Origin: Bacillota bacterium
GTDB lineage: Bacteria; Bacillota; Clostridia; Peptostreptococcales; Acidaminobacteraceae
Assembly (NCBI GenBank): GCA_025210655.1
Contig: JAOARG010000069.1
Coordinates: 124,001-188,000 of the forward strand
Length of the DNA stretch: 64,000 nt
Reading direction: 5' to 3'
The notes under the pieces were generated by a model, which was not told where the DNA came from, did not search any database, and worked only from the letters and a program-made list of their open reading frames with translations. Shown piece by piece: positions 44,896-53,036 of the stretch; position 1 is the stretch's first letter, and every line of letters begins with the position of its first letter. Both the position numbers and the translations under genes were made by a program.

Positions 44896-45150
44896 ATGAA
44901 AGCTTTTAAGTTATTAGGACTAATAGGTATTTTGACACTTGCACTTGTAGGATGTGGTCAGTCAGGGGAAACAGTTAGTAAAGCACAGTTTGATCAAACT
45001 GTGGCACAGGTAAAGACTTTATCAGGAAATGATACAAGAACGTTTATAGGGACATATAATTTAGGCCTAATAAAAGAAGAGGGACAGTGGAAAGTTAATC
45101 AATTTGCATTTAATCTTAAAATAATGGATGGAAATATAGCTTTTGAATAG
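44896..45150 (+). CDS. Small lipoprotein, probably internally truncated NTF2-like
   Basis: 84 residues. A signal peptide with lipobox LVGC places the lipidated Cys at about 20. The last 35 residues (FIGTYNLGLIKEEGQWKVN) resemble the end of an NTF2-like lipoprotein domain, but the middle of the domain is missing, so an internal deletion is likely. It starts with AAAGGAGA and ATG 44896. It may still be exported as a short surface lipoprotein. Confidence 0.6.
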   Translation: MKAFKLLGLIGILTLALVGCGQSGETVSKAQFDQTVAQVKTLSGNDTRTFIGTYNLGLIKEEGQWKVNQFAFNLKIMDGNIAFE

Positions 45151-45152
45151 GA

Positions 45153-45191
45153 GATAATCTAGCTTGATTAATCAATCTAGATTATTTTTTT
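45153..45191. terminator. Bidirectional terminator
   Basis: GATAATCTAG/CTAGATTAT stem with T tail, shared by the lipoprotein gene and the convergent araC gene, whose stop codon lies inside it. Confidence 0.8.
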
Positions 45192-46074
45192 TGAAATCCT
45201 TTGGAGAAAGTCCTGTAGCCTTTTTAAAGCTTCTACTAAAATGACTACTATCGCTGAAACCTAATTCATGGGCGATTGTAGTTATTTTTTTGCTTTGGTC
45301 AAGGAGTAGTTTTTTAGCAGCATCAATACGTTTAATCAAAAGATGTTGATAGGGTGTAATCCCTGTATATTTCTTAAACTCATTTAAAAAATGAAACTTA
45401 CTTATATTTAGTTCATCTGCTAAATCCTCAATAGTAATAGCTTCTGAGAGATTATTACTTATATAATCGTTTACTATGGCAAGTTCATCTTCTCCGATTA
45501 TTGAACTTGTTTTCCTTTCATTCATGAGGTCATAATAATTAGAATAATGTCTTATAAAATAATTAGAAAACATTTTTATAGTATTTTCTACATACCAAGT
45601 TCCATTTCTACCGTTAGCTTCAACTTCAAATAGTAGAAGGGAAAGAAGATATTCTAGAGTTCTATCTTGAAAACTATAGTTATTTAAAAAAGTAAGCCCC
45701 TCAGGAAGAGGTCCATCAAAACTATCAAACATCATTTCTTCAGTAATATTAACAATTAAGAAATTACATGGAACATCTATATTGTGGGTAAATGGTGTGT
45801 TGGGTGGATTCATCCAAATATCTCCTGGCTCTGTGGATATTGTAATTTCATCCCCCAGATTAACTGCCCTCCAACTATAGGTATTTTCCATTTCAATAGC
45901 AAAATAGAAGTTAGGAGTTACAACATCCTTTGGATAAAAATATGGAGAAGTTCCCCTTTCTACAAGAACACCTTTCCAGTTTAAGTCCCTACTTGACATA
46001 GATATTTCAAGTGGTTCACCACAATTTGCCTTTACTCCCGTCACTTTATGAAAAAAGGGAAGTATTGTCTTCAT
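45172..46074 (-). CDS. AraC-family regulator with N-terminal ligand-binding domain
   Basis: 300 residues. An N-terminal cupin-like AraC sensor domain covers about 1-165. Two helix-turn-helix motifs lie in the C-terminus (about 200-300), with ISKFHFLNEFKKYTGITPYQH and the second-helix signature LGFSDSSHFSRSFKKATG. GAAAGGAG precedes ATG 46074. Its target is unknown. It may respond to a substrate handled by the NTF2-like/lipoprotein pair opposite. Confidence 0.88.
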   Translation of the reverse strand: MKTILPFFHKVTGVKANCGEPLEISMSSRDLNWKGVLVERGTSPYFYPKDVVTPNFYFAIEMENTYSWRAVNLGDEITISTEPGDIWMNPPNTPFTHNIDVPCNFLIVNITEEMMFDSFDGPLPEGLTFLNNYSFQDRTLEYLLSLLLFEVEANGRNGTWYVENTIKMFSNYFIRHYSNYYDLMNERKTSSIIGEDELAIVNDYISNNLSEAITIEDLADELNISKFHFLNEFKKYTGITPYQHLLIKRIDAAKKLLLDQSKKITTIAHELGFSDSSHFSRSFKKATGLSPKDFKKNNLD

Positions 46075-46309
46075 ACATATGCTCCTTTCAATAATACAAG
46101 TATTAACTTGATTATATATCTAAGATAAAGTCAGAACAATAATTTCAAATCAAATAATAAATCTTAGCAATTATATTCATTTTTTTACCCAATTATATTC
46201 ATGCTTTATAACTTTTTTTAATGACTAGGAAATTGTATTTTGAAGAAGATCTGTGATCAAGATATATTAATAGGTATAACAAAATTTAATTCATTAAAAA
46301 ATAGGGGTT

Positions 46310-46414
46310 GATAGGGGAATTTCCCCTATCCGGTCTAAGGAGGGTGCTCAGGGCGATAGCCCGTCGAAGGGAACCATAGGGTTCCCTAGCGAAACGAGCG
46401 CGCTCGTTTTTTTT
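46310..46414 (+). ncRNA. GC-rich chain of hairpins ending in a terminator (candidate structured RNA)
   Basis: A GC-rich island in AT-rich surroundings. It holds GATAGGGGAA-T-TTCCCCTATC (46310-46330), GGGC-GATA-GCCC (46351-46362), AGGGAACC/GGTTCCCT (about 46369-46388) and ACGAGCG/CGCTCGT followed by eight T (to 46414). The T run serves the plus strand, although both neighbouring genes are on the minus strand, so a plus-strand RNA is possible. The word GTCTAAGGAG at about 46333 also occurs in the CTAG element (22240s). It may instead be a repeat relic. Confidence 0.4.
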
Positions 46415-47306
46415 AATGGGAGGATTTATATTCCCTAGGAGACATAAGCATATGCTTTTTAAAATACTTAGTAAATTGACTAGGGCTACTGTATCCTACC
46501 ATCTGAGAAATTTCAGTTATAGAGTAGTTTTCTTTATTTAGAAGATCTAGGCTCTTATTTATTCTATATTTTATTAAATATTCATAAGCCGTAATGTTAA
46601 GGAAAGATTTAAAAATTCTATTACATTCAGAGACACTAGTAAATCCACTATCAGCGATGTCTGATATGCTAATTTTATTATGGTAATTTAAACTTATAAA
46701 TTCCAAATAGTTTTTTAGACGTTCACCTTTTTCCTTATGTTCAGGAATATTTGATTTTTCATCAAAATTAATATTTGAAACAAAGGAGTTCCATAGATCA
46801 TATATTTTACTTAGAATAAGAAAATCATAGCTGGGGTCATTATTACTTCTAAAGGCCACAGAAGCCAGTTGATGTAGTGACTCTATTACTTTTTCTTCAT
46901 TAGCGAATGGTTTGATAGATACTAAGTCAATAGTAGGACTATCAGTAAATTTGCTAACATTAGCATAAAGATCCTCACAGGATTGTGGAGCAAGGATAGT
47001 ATCAGGAAAAAGAAAGCCTTTACAGATACAAGTTCCGTAAGTATTAAGAACATGAAGAACATTCTTAGGTATAAATGCACCCTCGCCTTCATTTACTATG
47101 AGTTCGGTCATAGCTGTTTGAATTTGCAACTTGTTTTTCTCAACAATTATAAACTCAACCTCCTCATGTTTATGAAGAATTTGAAAAACATTTCTAGGTG
47201 GAATACATGTATTGTCCTGTATATCCAGTGCAAGAAAAGGAATATTTGATTTAGTATCAATATTTTTTGCGACCAGATAAGATTGATTTTGAGATAAAAA
47301 TTCCAT
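46413..47306 (-). CDS. AraC-family regulator
   Basis: 297 residues with an N-terminal cupin-like sensor domain (about 25-110) and a C-terminal double helix-turn-helix (about 200-297), including the signature MVGYSSPSQFTKYFKKH and SPREYK near the end. I start at ATG 47306, which has AAGGAGA upstream; the 16 extra codons of the longer frame have none. Targets are unknown. Its 3' end overlaps the T run of the GC-rich hairpin chain. Confidence 0.87.
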   Translation of the reverse strand: MEFLSQNQSYLVAKNIDTKSNIPFLALDIQDNTCIPPRNVFQILHKHEEVEFIIVEKNKLQIQTAMTELIVNEGEGAFIPKNVLHVLNTYGTCICKGFLFPDTILAPQSCEDLYANVSKFTDSPTIDLVSIKPFANEEKVIESLHQLASVAFRSNNDPSYDFLILSKIYDLWNSFVSNINFDEKSNIPEHKEKGERLKNYLEFISLNYHNKISISDIADSGFTSVSECNRIFKSFLNITAYEYLIKYRINKSLDLLNKENYSITEISQMVGYSSPSQFTKYFKKHMLMSPREYKSSH

Positions 47307-47655
47307 AATGTCTCCTTTGACGATATTGTTATAGTAATAGCAGTAAATAGTCATTAAAACAATATTAAAAGACTATATTATTATGTTAATATTGTATTGC
47401 ACAAGAGAAATACTTTCAATAGTTTTCTCTTATGCAAGGTATTTTATCTACGACGCTGATGGTTTTGCATGAAAATGTATAGAAAAGAAACCGAGATAGG
47501 AGGGGGTCATGGAAATAAAATGTTAGACCAATGGAACAAGAAATAAACTTTTTCAATATATTTAAACTTAAAAAGCAATTAAACAAATTAAACGAATTAA
47601 AAATGTCATAGTAAATAGTTAGACGTATTTCTGTAAAGTCAACATTTAAAATAGA
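47307..47655. other. Intergenic region without a convincing gene
   Basis: It holds a hairpin with AAGAGAAA/TTTCTCTT arms (47403-47431) and an AGGAGGGGGTC sequence near 47500 that looks like a strong ribosome binding site. The ATG directly after that site closes after five codons, so it leads nowhere. Confidence 0.4.
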
Positions 47656-47737
47656 AAACTCTAAAGGGAGTCTTTTATTTTTTCCCCCGTCAAGGCATCA
47701 TTTATCCTAGTAGGATAATTGGTGTCTTTTGGGTTTT
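47656..47737 (+). terminator. Two consecutive terminator-like hairpins
   Basis: The first pairs ACTC with GAGT before TTTTATTTTTT (about 47656-47683). The second pairs GGCATCA/TTGGTGTC with inner TATCCT/AGGATA before a T-rich tail (47694-47737). Together they insulate the next gene from upstream transcription. Confidence 0.55.
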
Positions 47738-47826
47738 TGAAGTTATCGTGATAATAGCTCTGCTAATATAAATCGCTTTTAAGGGTATATAAAATAATAG
47801 AGTGAGTCTTTGTTAGGAGGATTGAA

Positions 47827-49683
47827 ATGGAAAAAATTTTAAGTTCCATAGAAAAGATATTCTTAGATTTTAAAAGAACTTACAAAAAATATCCCTTGAT
47901 AGTACTATATGCAGTTTTGTTTACTATAGTATCAATGATACGTATTCAAATGGAATGGAGGGAGCAGGAGCCCTATAATTTCTTATTTAATATTTTACAT
48001 TTTGCCCTTGCATCAGGAGCTTCCATAGGACTATTATTAGTGACAATTACTAAGCAAAAATCCACAAAGCTAAAAAATATGAAGATAGCTAATCTAATAA
48101 CATCTATATCAAACATACTAATATTTTTATTATTATATCTTAAGGGAAATAATAATATTAATGATCGAGGATTTAAGTATTTACCGGAAATATGTGAGGC
48201 AAGGACTTTCTCTTTAATATTTATATCTACAATAATATTTATATTATATCTAGGATATAAAGATGGAAAGTTTAGATTTAATAAGTCCCTTTTTATATTT
48301 GAAAAAGCATTAATGATAGCTTTAATCTATTCAGGAGTGATAATGTTGGGGAGTTCAGGTGTTGCAGCTGCCTTTCAAGCACTTGTTTATAGAACCATGT
48401 CTGGAAAGGTTTATATGTATTTAGGAGCCTTATCACTTTTTGCTGGATACATGATATTCATAGGATATTTTCCTGATTTTGATAAAGAAGAAGTAGAAAA
48501 TGATTTTCTAAAGTTGTCTAAGCAACCAAAATTTATTGAAATTCTTTTTATTTATATTCTACTAGTAATAATGATAGTTCTGTCCCTTGTACTAATCATA
48601 TGGATAGTGAAGAGTATGGTTACAGAAACAGAAGTTCCTTTCTATGATGTTTCAGGAATAGTATCATCCTACTCTCTATGGGGAATATGGCTATTTCTTA
48701 TGGTTTGTCATAGCAAATCAGAACTTGTAAAGTTCTATAAAAAAGTGTTTCCACCAGTATCTCTACTAATATTAACTTTTGGTATATGGGCATGGATTAA
48801 GCAGATGAACTTTACAGGCCTTAAGGAAGAGGAATATATATTTATAATAATTGCATCTGTAGCAATTATATCTTCAATACTATTATTATTGAAAAATCAA
48901 AGGAGCTTAAATCTAATAGCTATAGTAATTTCTGTTTTTTCACTTATAAATGTGCTTCCCCTAGTAGGCTATCATAGATTACCCACTTCTTATCAAATAA
49001 ATAGATTAGAAAGTTTATTGATTACTAATAGTATGTTAGAGGATGGTCAAGTTATTCCATTTAGTGGACAATTAGATCTAAAAATCAGACAAGATATTAC
49101 AGATACAGTCCAGTATCTTGCATATAAAGATAAGGATTTATTACCAGATTGGTATAAAGAAGATTTTGTAGAAAGTGACGTGTTTGAAAATACATTTGGA
49201 TTTAAAAAAACATGGTACACAAAACAAAGTGATTTAGAAATACCAGAAAGCAAATATAAATTCATTGATCTTCAAAGGTCAAGTGGACACGTAAATTTAG
49301 GTGATTATGATTGGTTGGTCCTTCTTGATACTAAAAGTTGGAGAGCCGAAAGAATTTTTGAAGAAAGAATTCAAGGGTCAAAAGGAGATTATCTGATAAT
49401 ATGGGATGAAAGAAGTGATATAGCAAAGCTTAAAATAAAGAAAGATGGAAAAGATATAGTAGATATAGATCTAAAGGAATATATAGATATGATAATAGAT
49501 AAGTATGGTGATAATAATCATGGAATCAAAGGAATTAACTTAGAAGAAATGAGTTATCTTGTAGAAATACCAGATCTGAAAATAAGAATAATATTTGATA
49601 GTATTCATATTTCAATGAATCCATCGGAAGACAATACAAGCTATAACATACAAATAAACTCAATACTTTTCAAAGAAAGATGA
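47827..49683 (+). CDS. DUF4153 multi-span membrane protein
   Basis: 618 residues. About ten to twelve membrane segments occupy 25-400, and the C-terminal 200 residues are soluble. The sequence matches the DUF4153 layout, an uncharacterised family in Firmicutes and other bacteria. The early RTYKKYPLIVLYAVLFT segment is typical. AGGAGG precedes ATG 47827. Monocistronic; two AraC regulators lie upstream on the other strand. Confidence 0.75.
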   Translation: MEKILSSIEKIFLDFKRTYKKYPLIVLYAVLFTIVSMIRIQMEWREQEPYNFLFNILHFALASGASIGLLLVTITKQKSTKLKNMKIANLITSISNILIFLLLYLKGNNNINDRGFKYLPEICEARTFSLIFISTIIFILYLGYKDGKFRFNKSLFIFEKALMIALIYSGVIMLGSSGVAAAFQALVYRTMSGKVYMYLGALSLFAGYMIFIGYFPDFDKEEVENDFLKLSKQPKFIEILFIYILLVIMIVLSLVLIIWIVKSMVTETEVPFYDVSGIVSSYSLWGIWLFLMVCHSKSELVKFYKKVFPPVSLLILTFGIWAWIKQMNFTGLKEEEYIFIIIASVAIISSILLLLKNQRSLNLIAIVISVFSLINVLPLVGYHRLPTSYQINRLESLLITNSMLEDGQVIPFSGQLDLKIRQDITDTVQYLAYKDKDLLPDWYKEDFVESDVFENTFGFKKTWYTKQSDLEIPESKYKFIDLQRSSGHVNLGDYDWLVLLDTKSWRAERIFEERIQGSKGDYLIIWDERSDIAKLKIKKDGKDIVDIDLKEYIDMIIDKYGDNNHGIKGINLEEMSYLVEIPDLKIRIIFDSIHISMNPSEDNTSYNIQINSILFKER

Positions 49684-49684
49684 T

Positions 49685-49706
49685 GGAGCAGTCTAATGAC
49701 TGCTCC
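49685..49706 (+). terminator. Hairpin after the DUF4153 gene
   Basis: GGAGCAGT/ACTGCTCC with a 6-nt loop, immediately after the stop codon. There is no T run. Confidence 0.5.
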
Positions 49707-49770
49707 AAAATTATGTAATAATTTTGATTCTTTATGTAATATAGGATAAGTTACTTAGATTTTTTAATAA

Positions 49771-49914
49771 CTAAGAAATTATCTTTATAATTTCCTTCGG
49801 ACAGGTTAAACAATCCCGCTTCACGGGATCATCAAATCCTTTCTTAAAAGGCTTTGATTTTGTTCTTAGTTTAACGAAATCTTCATGTATTCTTACATAA
49901 TATTTATCCTTCAT
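49771..49914 (-). CDS. 47-residue CxxC micro-protein
   Basis: Minus-strand gene with a near-perfect AAGGAGGTG site 5 nt before ATG 49914. It encodes 47 residues, very basic, with a CxxC in VKRDCLTCPKE (Cys 35 and 38). A two-Cys pair could bind a metal as part of a dimer. A frameshifted relative lies directly after the NhaC-type copy 2 gene (16212-16308), where both Cys are kept. The DNA can also fold into three hairpins, including TCCCG/CGGGA. I do not recognise the family. Confidence 0.6.
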   Translation of the reverse strand: MKDKYYVRIHEDFVKLRTKSKPFKKGFDDPVKRDCLTCPKEIIKIIS

Positions 49915-50091
49915 ATCTTCACCTCCTTGATATAGTATTCTATAAAACACAAGGCAAATCCTTCCAGAACTAAGAAATAAAATTAATATTTTTAGTGTTT
50001 CAAAATGAGTAATTTGAGTATAAATGTAATGACTCAGTTATGATATATTTGTCAATTATAGTAAATATAATTATTTGAGGAGGAATGTACA

Positions 50092-50727
50092 TTGAAACTT
50101 ATTGATTTGACCCACACATTCGAAAGGACAATGCCAGTATTTCCAGGAATGGATGCTCCAGTAGTTGAAAGGGTATTCAATATTAAGGAGCACCACTGCA
50201 ATGTTACAAAGCTAGATATTTTAACACATATGGGTACCCATCTTGACTGTAGCTCCCACGTAATTGAAGATGGATTTTTCACAAGCAATAAGGATATTAA
50301 CTTTTTCTTTGGGGAAGGAAAAGTAATAGATTGTTCCCATCTTGGAAAAGGGGATGAGATAGGAGTAGATGTACTAGACGGAGTAGATACAGAAAATGCA
50401 GATTTTATTTTCTTATACACAGGTTGGGATAAAAACTGGAATACTAATACATATAGCGAGGGATTCCCAGTAGTATCAAGGGAACTTGCAGAAAAATTAG
50501 GAAGTATGAACATAAAAGGAGTAGGACTTGATGTAGTTTCCCTAGATAAAATTGAAGAGGCTGAGCTTTCAAATCATCAAGTATTCCTTTCAAAAGGGAA
50601 GATAATAGTGGAAAATCTTACAAACTTAAATGAACTAGTAAACAGAGAGTTTAAGTTTATAGGTTTACCTTTAAAGATTCAAGAAGGAGACGGATCTCCA
50701 ATAAGAGCAGCAGCTTTGGTGGAATAA
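50092..50727 (+). CDS. Cyclase-family hydrolase (kynurenine-formamidase-like)
   Basis: 211 residues of the metal-dependent cyclase family, with the signature HMGTHLD at H46, H50 and D52 plus H56. Members include bacterial N-formylkynurenine formamidases and isatin hydrolases. With no tryptophan genes nearby the substrate is open. The start is TTG 50092 after GAGGAGG. A perfect palindromic terminator follows, so it is a single-gene unit. Confidence 0.88.
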   Translation: MKLIDLTHTFERTMPVFPGMDAPVVERVFNIKEHHCNVTKLDILTHMGTHLDCSSHVIEDGFFTSNKDINFFFGEGKVIDCSHLGKGDEIGVDVLDGVDTENADFIFLYTGWDKNWNTNTYSEGFPVVSRELAEKLGSMNIKGVGLDVVSLDKIEEAELSNHQVFLSKGKIIVENLTNLNELVNREFKFIGLPLKIQEGDGSPIRAAALVE

Positions 50728-50732
50728 AAGTT

Positions 50733-50765
50733 GTGGGATAGATGATATCATCTATCCCACTTTTT
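50733..50765 (+). terminator. Terminator of the cyclase gene
   Basis: A 28-bp perfect palindrome with GTGGGATAGATGA arms, followed by TTTTT. Confidence 0.9.
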
Positions 50766-50777
50766 GATTTAAAAATA

Positions 50778-50833
50778 TTGACATAAGAAAATCCATTTGA
50801 TAACATTGTTATGAAAATAATAACAGTGTTATC
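50778..50833 (+). promoter_or_regulatory. TetR promoter with tandem ATAACA-N-TGTTAT operators
   Basis: TTGACA (50778-50783), 17-bp spacer, TAACAT (50801-50806). Two 13-bp palindromes, ATAACATTGTTAT (50800-50812) and ATAACAGTGTTAT (50820-50832), are 20 bp apart and cover the -10 element and start site. This is a typical autorepression layout for the TetR gene that follows. Confidence 0.85.
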
Positions 50834-50859
50834 AAATATGCATGAGGGGAAGTTACTTA

Positions 50860-51480
50860 ATGGGATATAGTTCAAAAGATACATATGAAGCAATAATGAA
50901 TTGTGCCAAGGATGAGTTTTTAGAAAAGGGATTTCAAAAAGCTAGTATGAGGAGAATTGCAGAAAAGGCTGGCCTTACTACGGGTGCTATGTATAACCAT
51001 TTTAAAAATAAAGAAATGATTTTTGAAGCATTGGTAGGTGATGTTGCTGAAGGTTTGTATAAACTTTTTGTATCTGAACATGAACTTTGTCATGAGTTGG
51101 ATTCTTATATTGAGGATGAAGCTTTTGATACCATGAGTGATAGTACAAATAAGATAATAGATTATATGTTTGACAACTATGAAATAATGAAATTGATATT
51201 ATCGTCTTCTCATGGCACAAAGTATGAGCATTTTGGAGAAAGATTGATTGAAGTAGAAGAGATGTCAACTAGAAAAATGATGGAAAAAACGGGTTATAAA
51301 ATTACAGCAAAAGATGAGTTTTTTATTCATACAATGGCATCATCTGGAATGGTAAATACCTATGAAGTTGTTAAACATGGATTGACTAGGGAAGAGGCAT
51401 ATTATTATATGGAGAAGATTCAAAAATTTTACTATGCAGGATGGAATGAAATATTAAATCAGGAGCTAAAATTAAAATAG
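50860..51480 (+). CDS. TetR-family regulator
   Basis: 206 residues. The N-terminal helix-turn-helix (about 25-50) reads MRRIAEKAGLTTGAMYNHF, followed by an all-helical ligand domain. ATG 50860 has GGGGA 9 nt upstream; the ATG at 50842 lies just before that site. Tandem palindromic operators overlap its promoter. It precedes the ECF/ABC cluster by about 240 bp, with a MITE between, so it may control that cluster too, but a separate Fur-like box sits there. Confidence 0.88.
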   Translation: MGYSSKDTYEAIMNCAKDEFLEKGFQKASMRRIAEKAGLTTGAMYNHFKNKEMIFEALVGDVAEGLYKLFVSEHELCHELDSYIEDEAFDTMSDSTNKIIDYMFDNYEIMKLILSSSHGTKYEHFGERLIEVEEMSTRKMMEKTGYKITAKDEFFIHTMASSGMVNTYEVVKHGLTREEAYYYMEKIQKFYYAGWNEILNQELKLK

Positions 51481-51495
51481 CCCCCACCATAATAA

Positions 51496-51614
51496 GAAGC
51501 CACTGAAAAAGTACCTACGGTTGATTCTTATCTACAATATGTTGGGTTCCATAGTTGAAAGGAAGATACATATTGTAGTATAAGAATTTCAAATAGGAGT
51601 TTTTCAGTGGTCTG
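51496..51614 (+). mobile_element. 119-bp MITE-like element, copy 3
   Basis: The ends are GAAGCCACTG and CAGTGGTCTG. A perfect 9-bp duplication CCATAATAA flanks it (51487-51495 and 51615-51623). The insertion site borders an AATAAGCG/CGCTTATATT inverted repeat. It separates the TetR gene from the ECF operon. Confidence 0.9.
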
Positions 51615-51668
51615 CCATAATAAGCGTATCTTCATAAAGGGAGTGCGCTTATATTCAAAGCATAGAGT

Positions 51669-51687
51669 GAGAATGATTATCTTTTTC
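51669..51687 (+). promoter_or_regulatory. Fur-box-like site before the ECF/ABC operon
   Basis: GAGAATGATTATCTTTTTC matches the 19-bp Fur consensus at about 15 of 19 positions. It lies 35 bp before the S-component start codon, where binding would block transcription. It suggests iron control of the operon. Confidence 0.6.
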
Positions 51688-51721
51688 ATAAATCTTTTTA
51701 AATGAATAAGGAGGAGTCAGT

Positions 51722-52312
51722 GTGAGTGGTTTAGGAAGCAAGTTGGAAGGTAAAGATTTAGTCACAGTAGGAATTTACTCAGTAGTGTATTTTGTATCAA
51801 TGATGGTAGTAGCTTTTTTAGGTTTCATTCCCATATTTATTCCATTACTAGCAGTGTTAGTGCCTGTACTGGGAGGAATCCCATTTATGTTGTTCATTTC
51901 GAAAACTAATAAATTTTGGATGGTTACACTGCTATCACTTATTAATGGAATTTTAATGTTTATAACAGGCATGGGTTATTTTTCTATAGTAACAGGTTTA
52001 ATTTTTGGTTTTATAAGTGATTTGGTATTTAAATCAGCTGAATATAAGGATAAGAAGAAATGTATACTTGGATATGGCGTTTTCAGCATGTGGTTATTTG
52101 GTAATTTTATGCCTTTTTATATAGGAAGAGAAGCACAATTTTCAATGTTAGTTAAGGGCTATGGACAAGAGTATGCTTTAGCCCTTGAAAAGTTCATGCC
52201 TGTATGGGGAGCACCTATATTACTATTAGCTAGTTTTGTATTTGGTATCTTAGGTGGGGTTATTGGAACAAGAGCGTGCAAGAAACATTTTAAGAGGGCT
52301 GGTATTGCATAA
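51722..52312 (+). CDS. ECF transporter S component, MptD/Trep_Strep type
   Basis: 196 residues with about five to six membrane helices, matching the Trep_Strep/MptD-like S-component family whose substrate is not established. It captures the ligand for the ECF module. GTG 51722 follows AAGGAGGAG. Its last codon overlaps the EcfT start (TAATG). The Fur-like box upstream and the YbtPQ-like partners downstream suggest an iron-siderophore ligand. That is inference. Confidence 0.8.
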   Translation: MSGLGSKLEGKDLVTVGIYSVVYFVSMMVVAFLGFIPIFIPLLAVLVPVLGGIPFMLFISKTNKFWMVTLLSLINGILMFITGMGYFSIVTGLIFGFISDLVFKSAEYKDKKKCILGYGVFSMWLFGNFMPFYIGREAQFSMLVKGYGQEYALALEKFMPVWGAPILLLASFVFGILGGVIGTRACKKHFKRAGIA

Positions 52313-53025
52313 TGAATATGTTTCAAAATGAAGGAAAAGTAAAATTAGACCCGAGAACAAAATTGCTAATGTTATTCATGATTAGTACTTTTGTTTTTGC
52401 GGGTCTAGGAGGAGATAAATGGGTTATGAATTATATAAGACCCATATTAGTAGCAATTCCCTTTATCTTGCTTCTTATTGAGAAACGATACAAGTTGGTA
52501 AGTATATTTGGACTGGCTTATATCATTTTCTATGTTATTCAGATTTTTTTGTTTGAGTATACAAAAGGGATTATAAATTTTATATTGTTATTTAGTATTG
52601 GAACATTTGTAAGAACTGTACCAGGTGTTATTGCAGCATATTATCTGTTTAATTCCACCACAATAAGTGAGCTTGTTGCAGCGCTTGAAAAAATGAGATT
52701 TAGTAACAAAATTATTATTCCATTGGCTGTGATGTTTAGATTTTTTCCGACTGTTTATGAAGAATCCAATTCAATTAGTAGTGCTATGAGGATGCGTGGA
52801 ATTTATTTTGGAGGAAAAAAGACAGGGAAAATTATTGAATATCGTCTGATACCAATGATTACATGTTCGGTAAAAGCTGGAGAAGAGTTATCAATGTCAG
52901 CACTTACAAGGGGCTTGGCATCCCCACACAAAAGAACTAATCTTTGTGTGATTGCTTTTAATTGGCGGGATTATTTATTATTTACAGTGTTTTTATTATT
53001 GATTACTGCATTTTTCATATATTAG
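52312..53025 (+). CDS. ECF transporter transmembrane component (EcfT)
   Basis: 237 residues with about five membrane helices. EcfT hallmarks are the N-terminal KLDPRTKLLM motif (about 10-20), the MRFSNKIIIPLAVMFRFFPT stretch and the Ala-Arg-Gly-type coupling motifs (AMRMRGI and ALTRGL). It joins the S component to the ATPase. It overlaps the S gene by one base and is 11 bp from the ATPase gene. Confidence 0.9.
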   Translation: MNMFQNEGKVKLDPRTKLLMLFMISTFVFAGLGGDKWVMNYIRPILVAIPFILLLIEKRYKLVSIFGLAYIIFYVIQIFLFEYTKGIINFILLFSIGTFVRTVPGVIAAYYLFNSTTISELVAALEKMRFSNKIIIPLAVMFRFFPTVYEESNSISSAMRMRGIYFGGKKTGKIIEYRLIPMITCSVKAGEELSMSALTRGLASPHKRTNLCVIAFNWRDYLLFTVFLLLITAFFIY

Positions 53026-53036
53026 GAGGCATAATT

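Noticed and set aside
47531..47611. 26-codon ORF starting MEQEINFF
   Set aside because: The strong AGGAGGGGG upstream is too far away and serves another ATG that closes after five codons. No support for translation.
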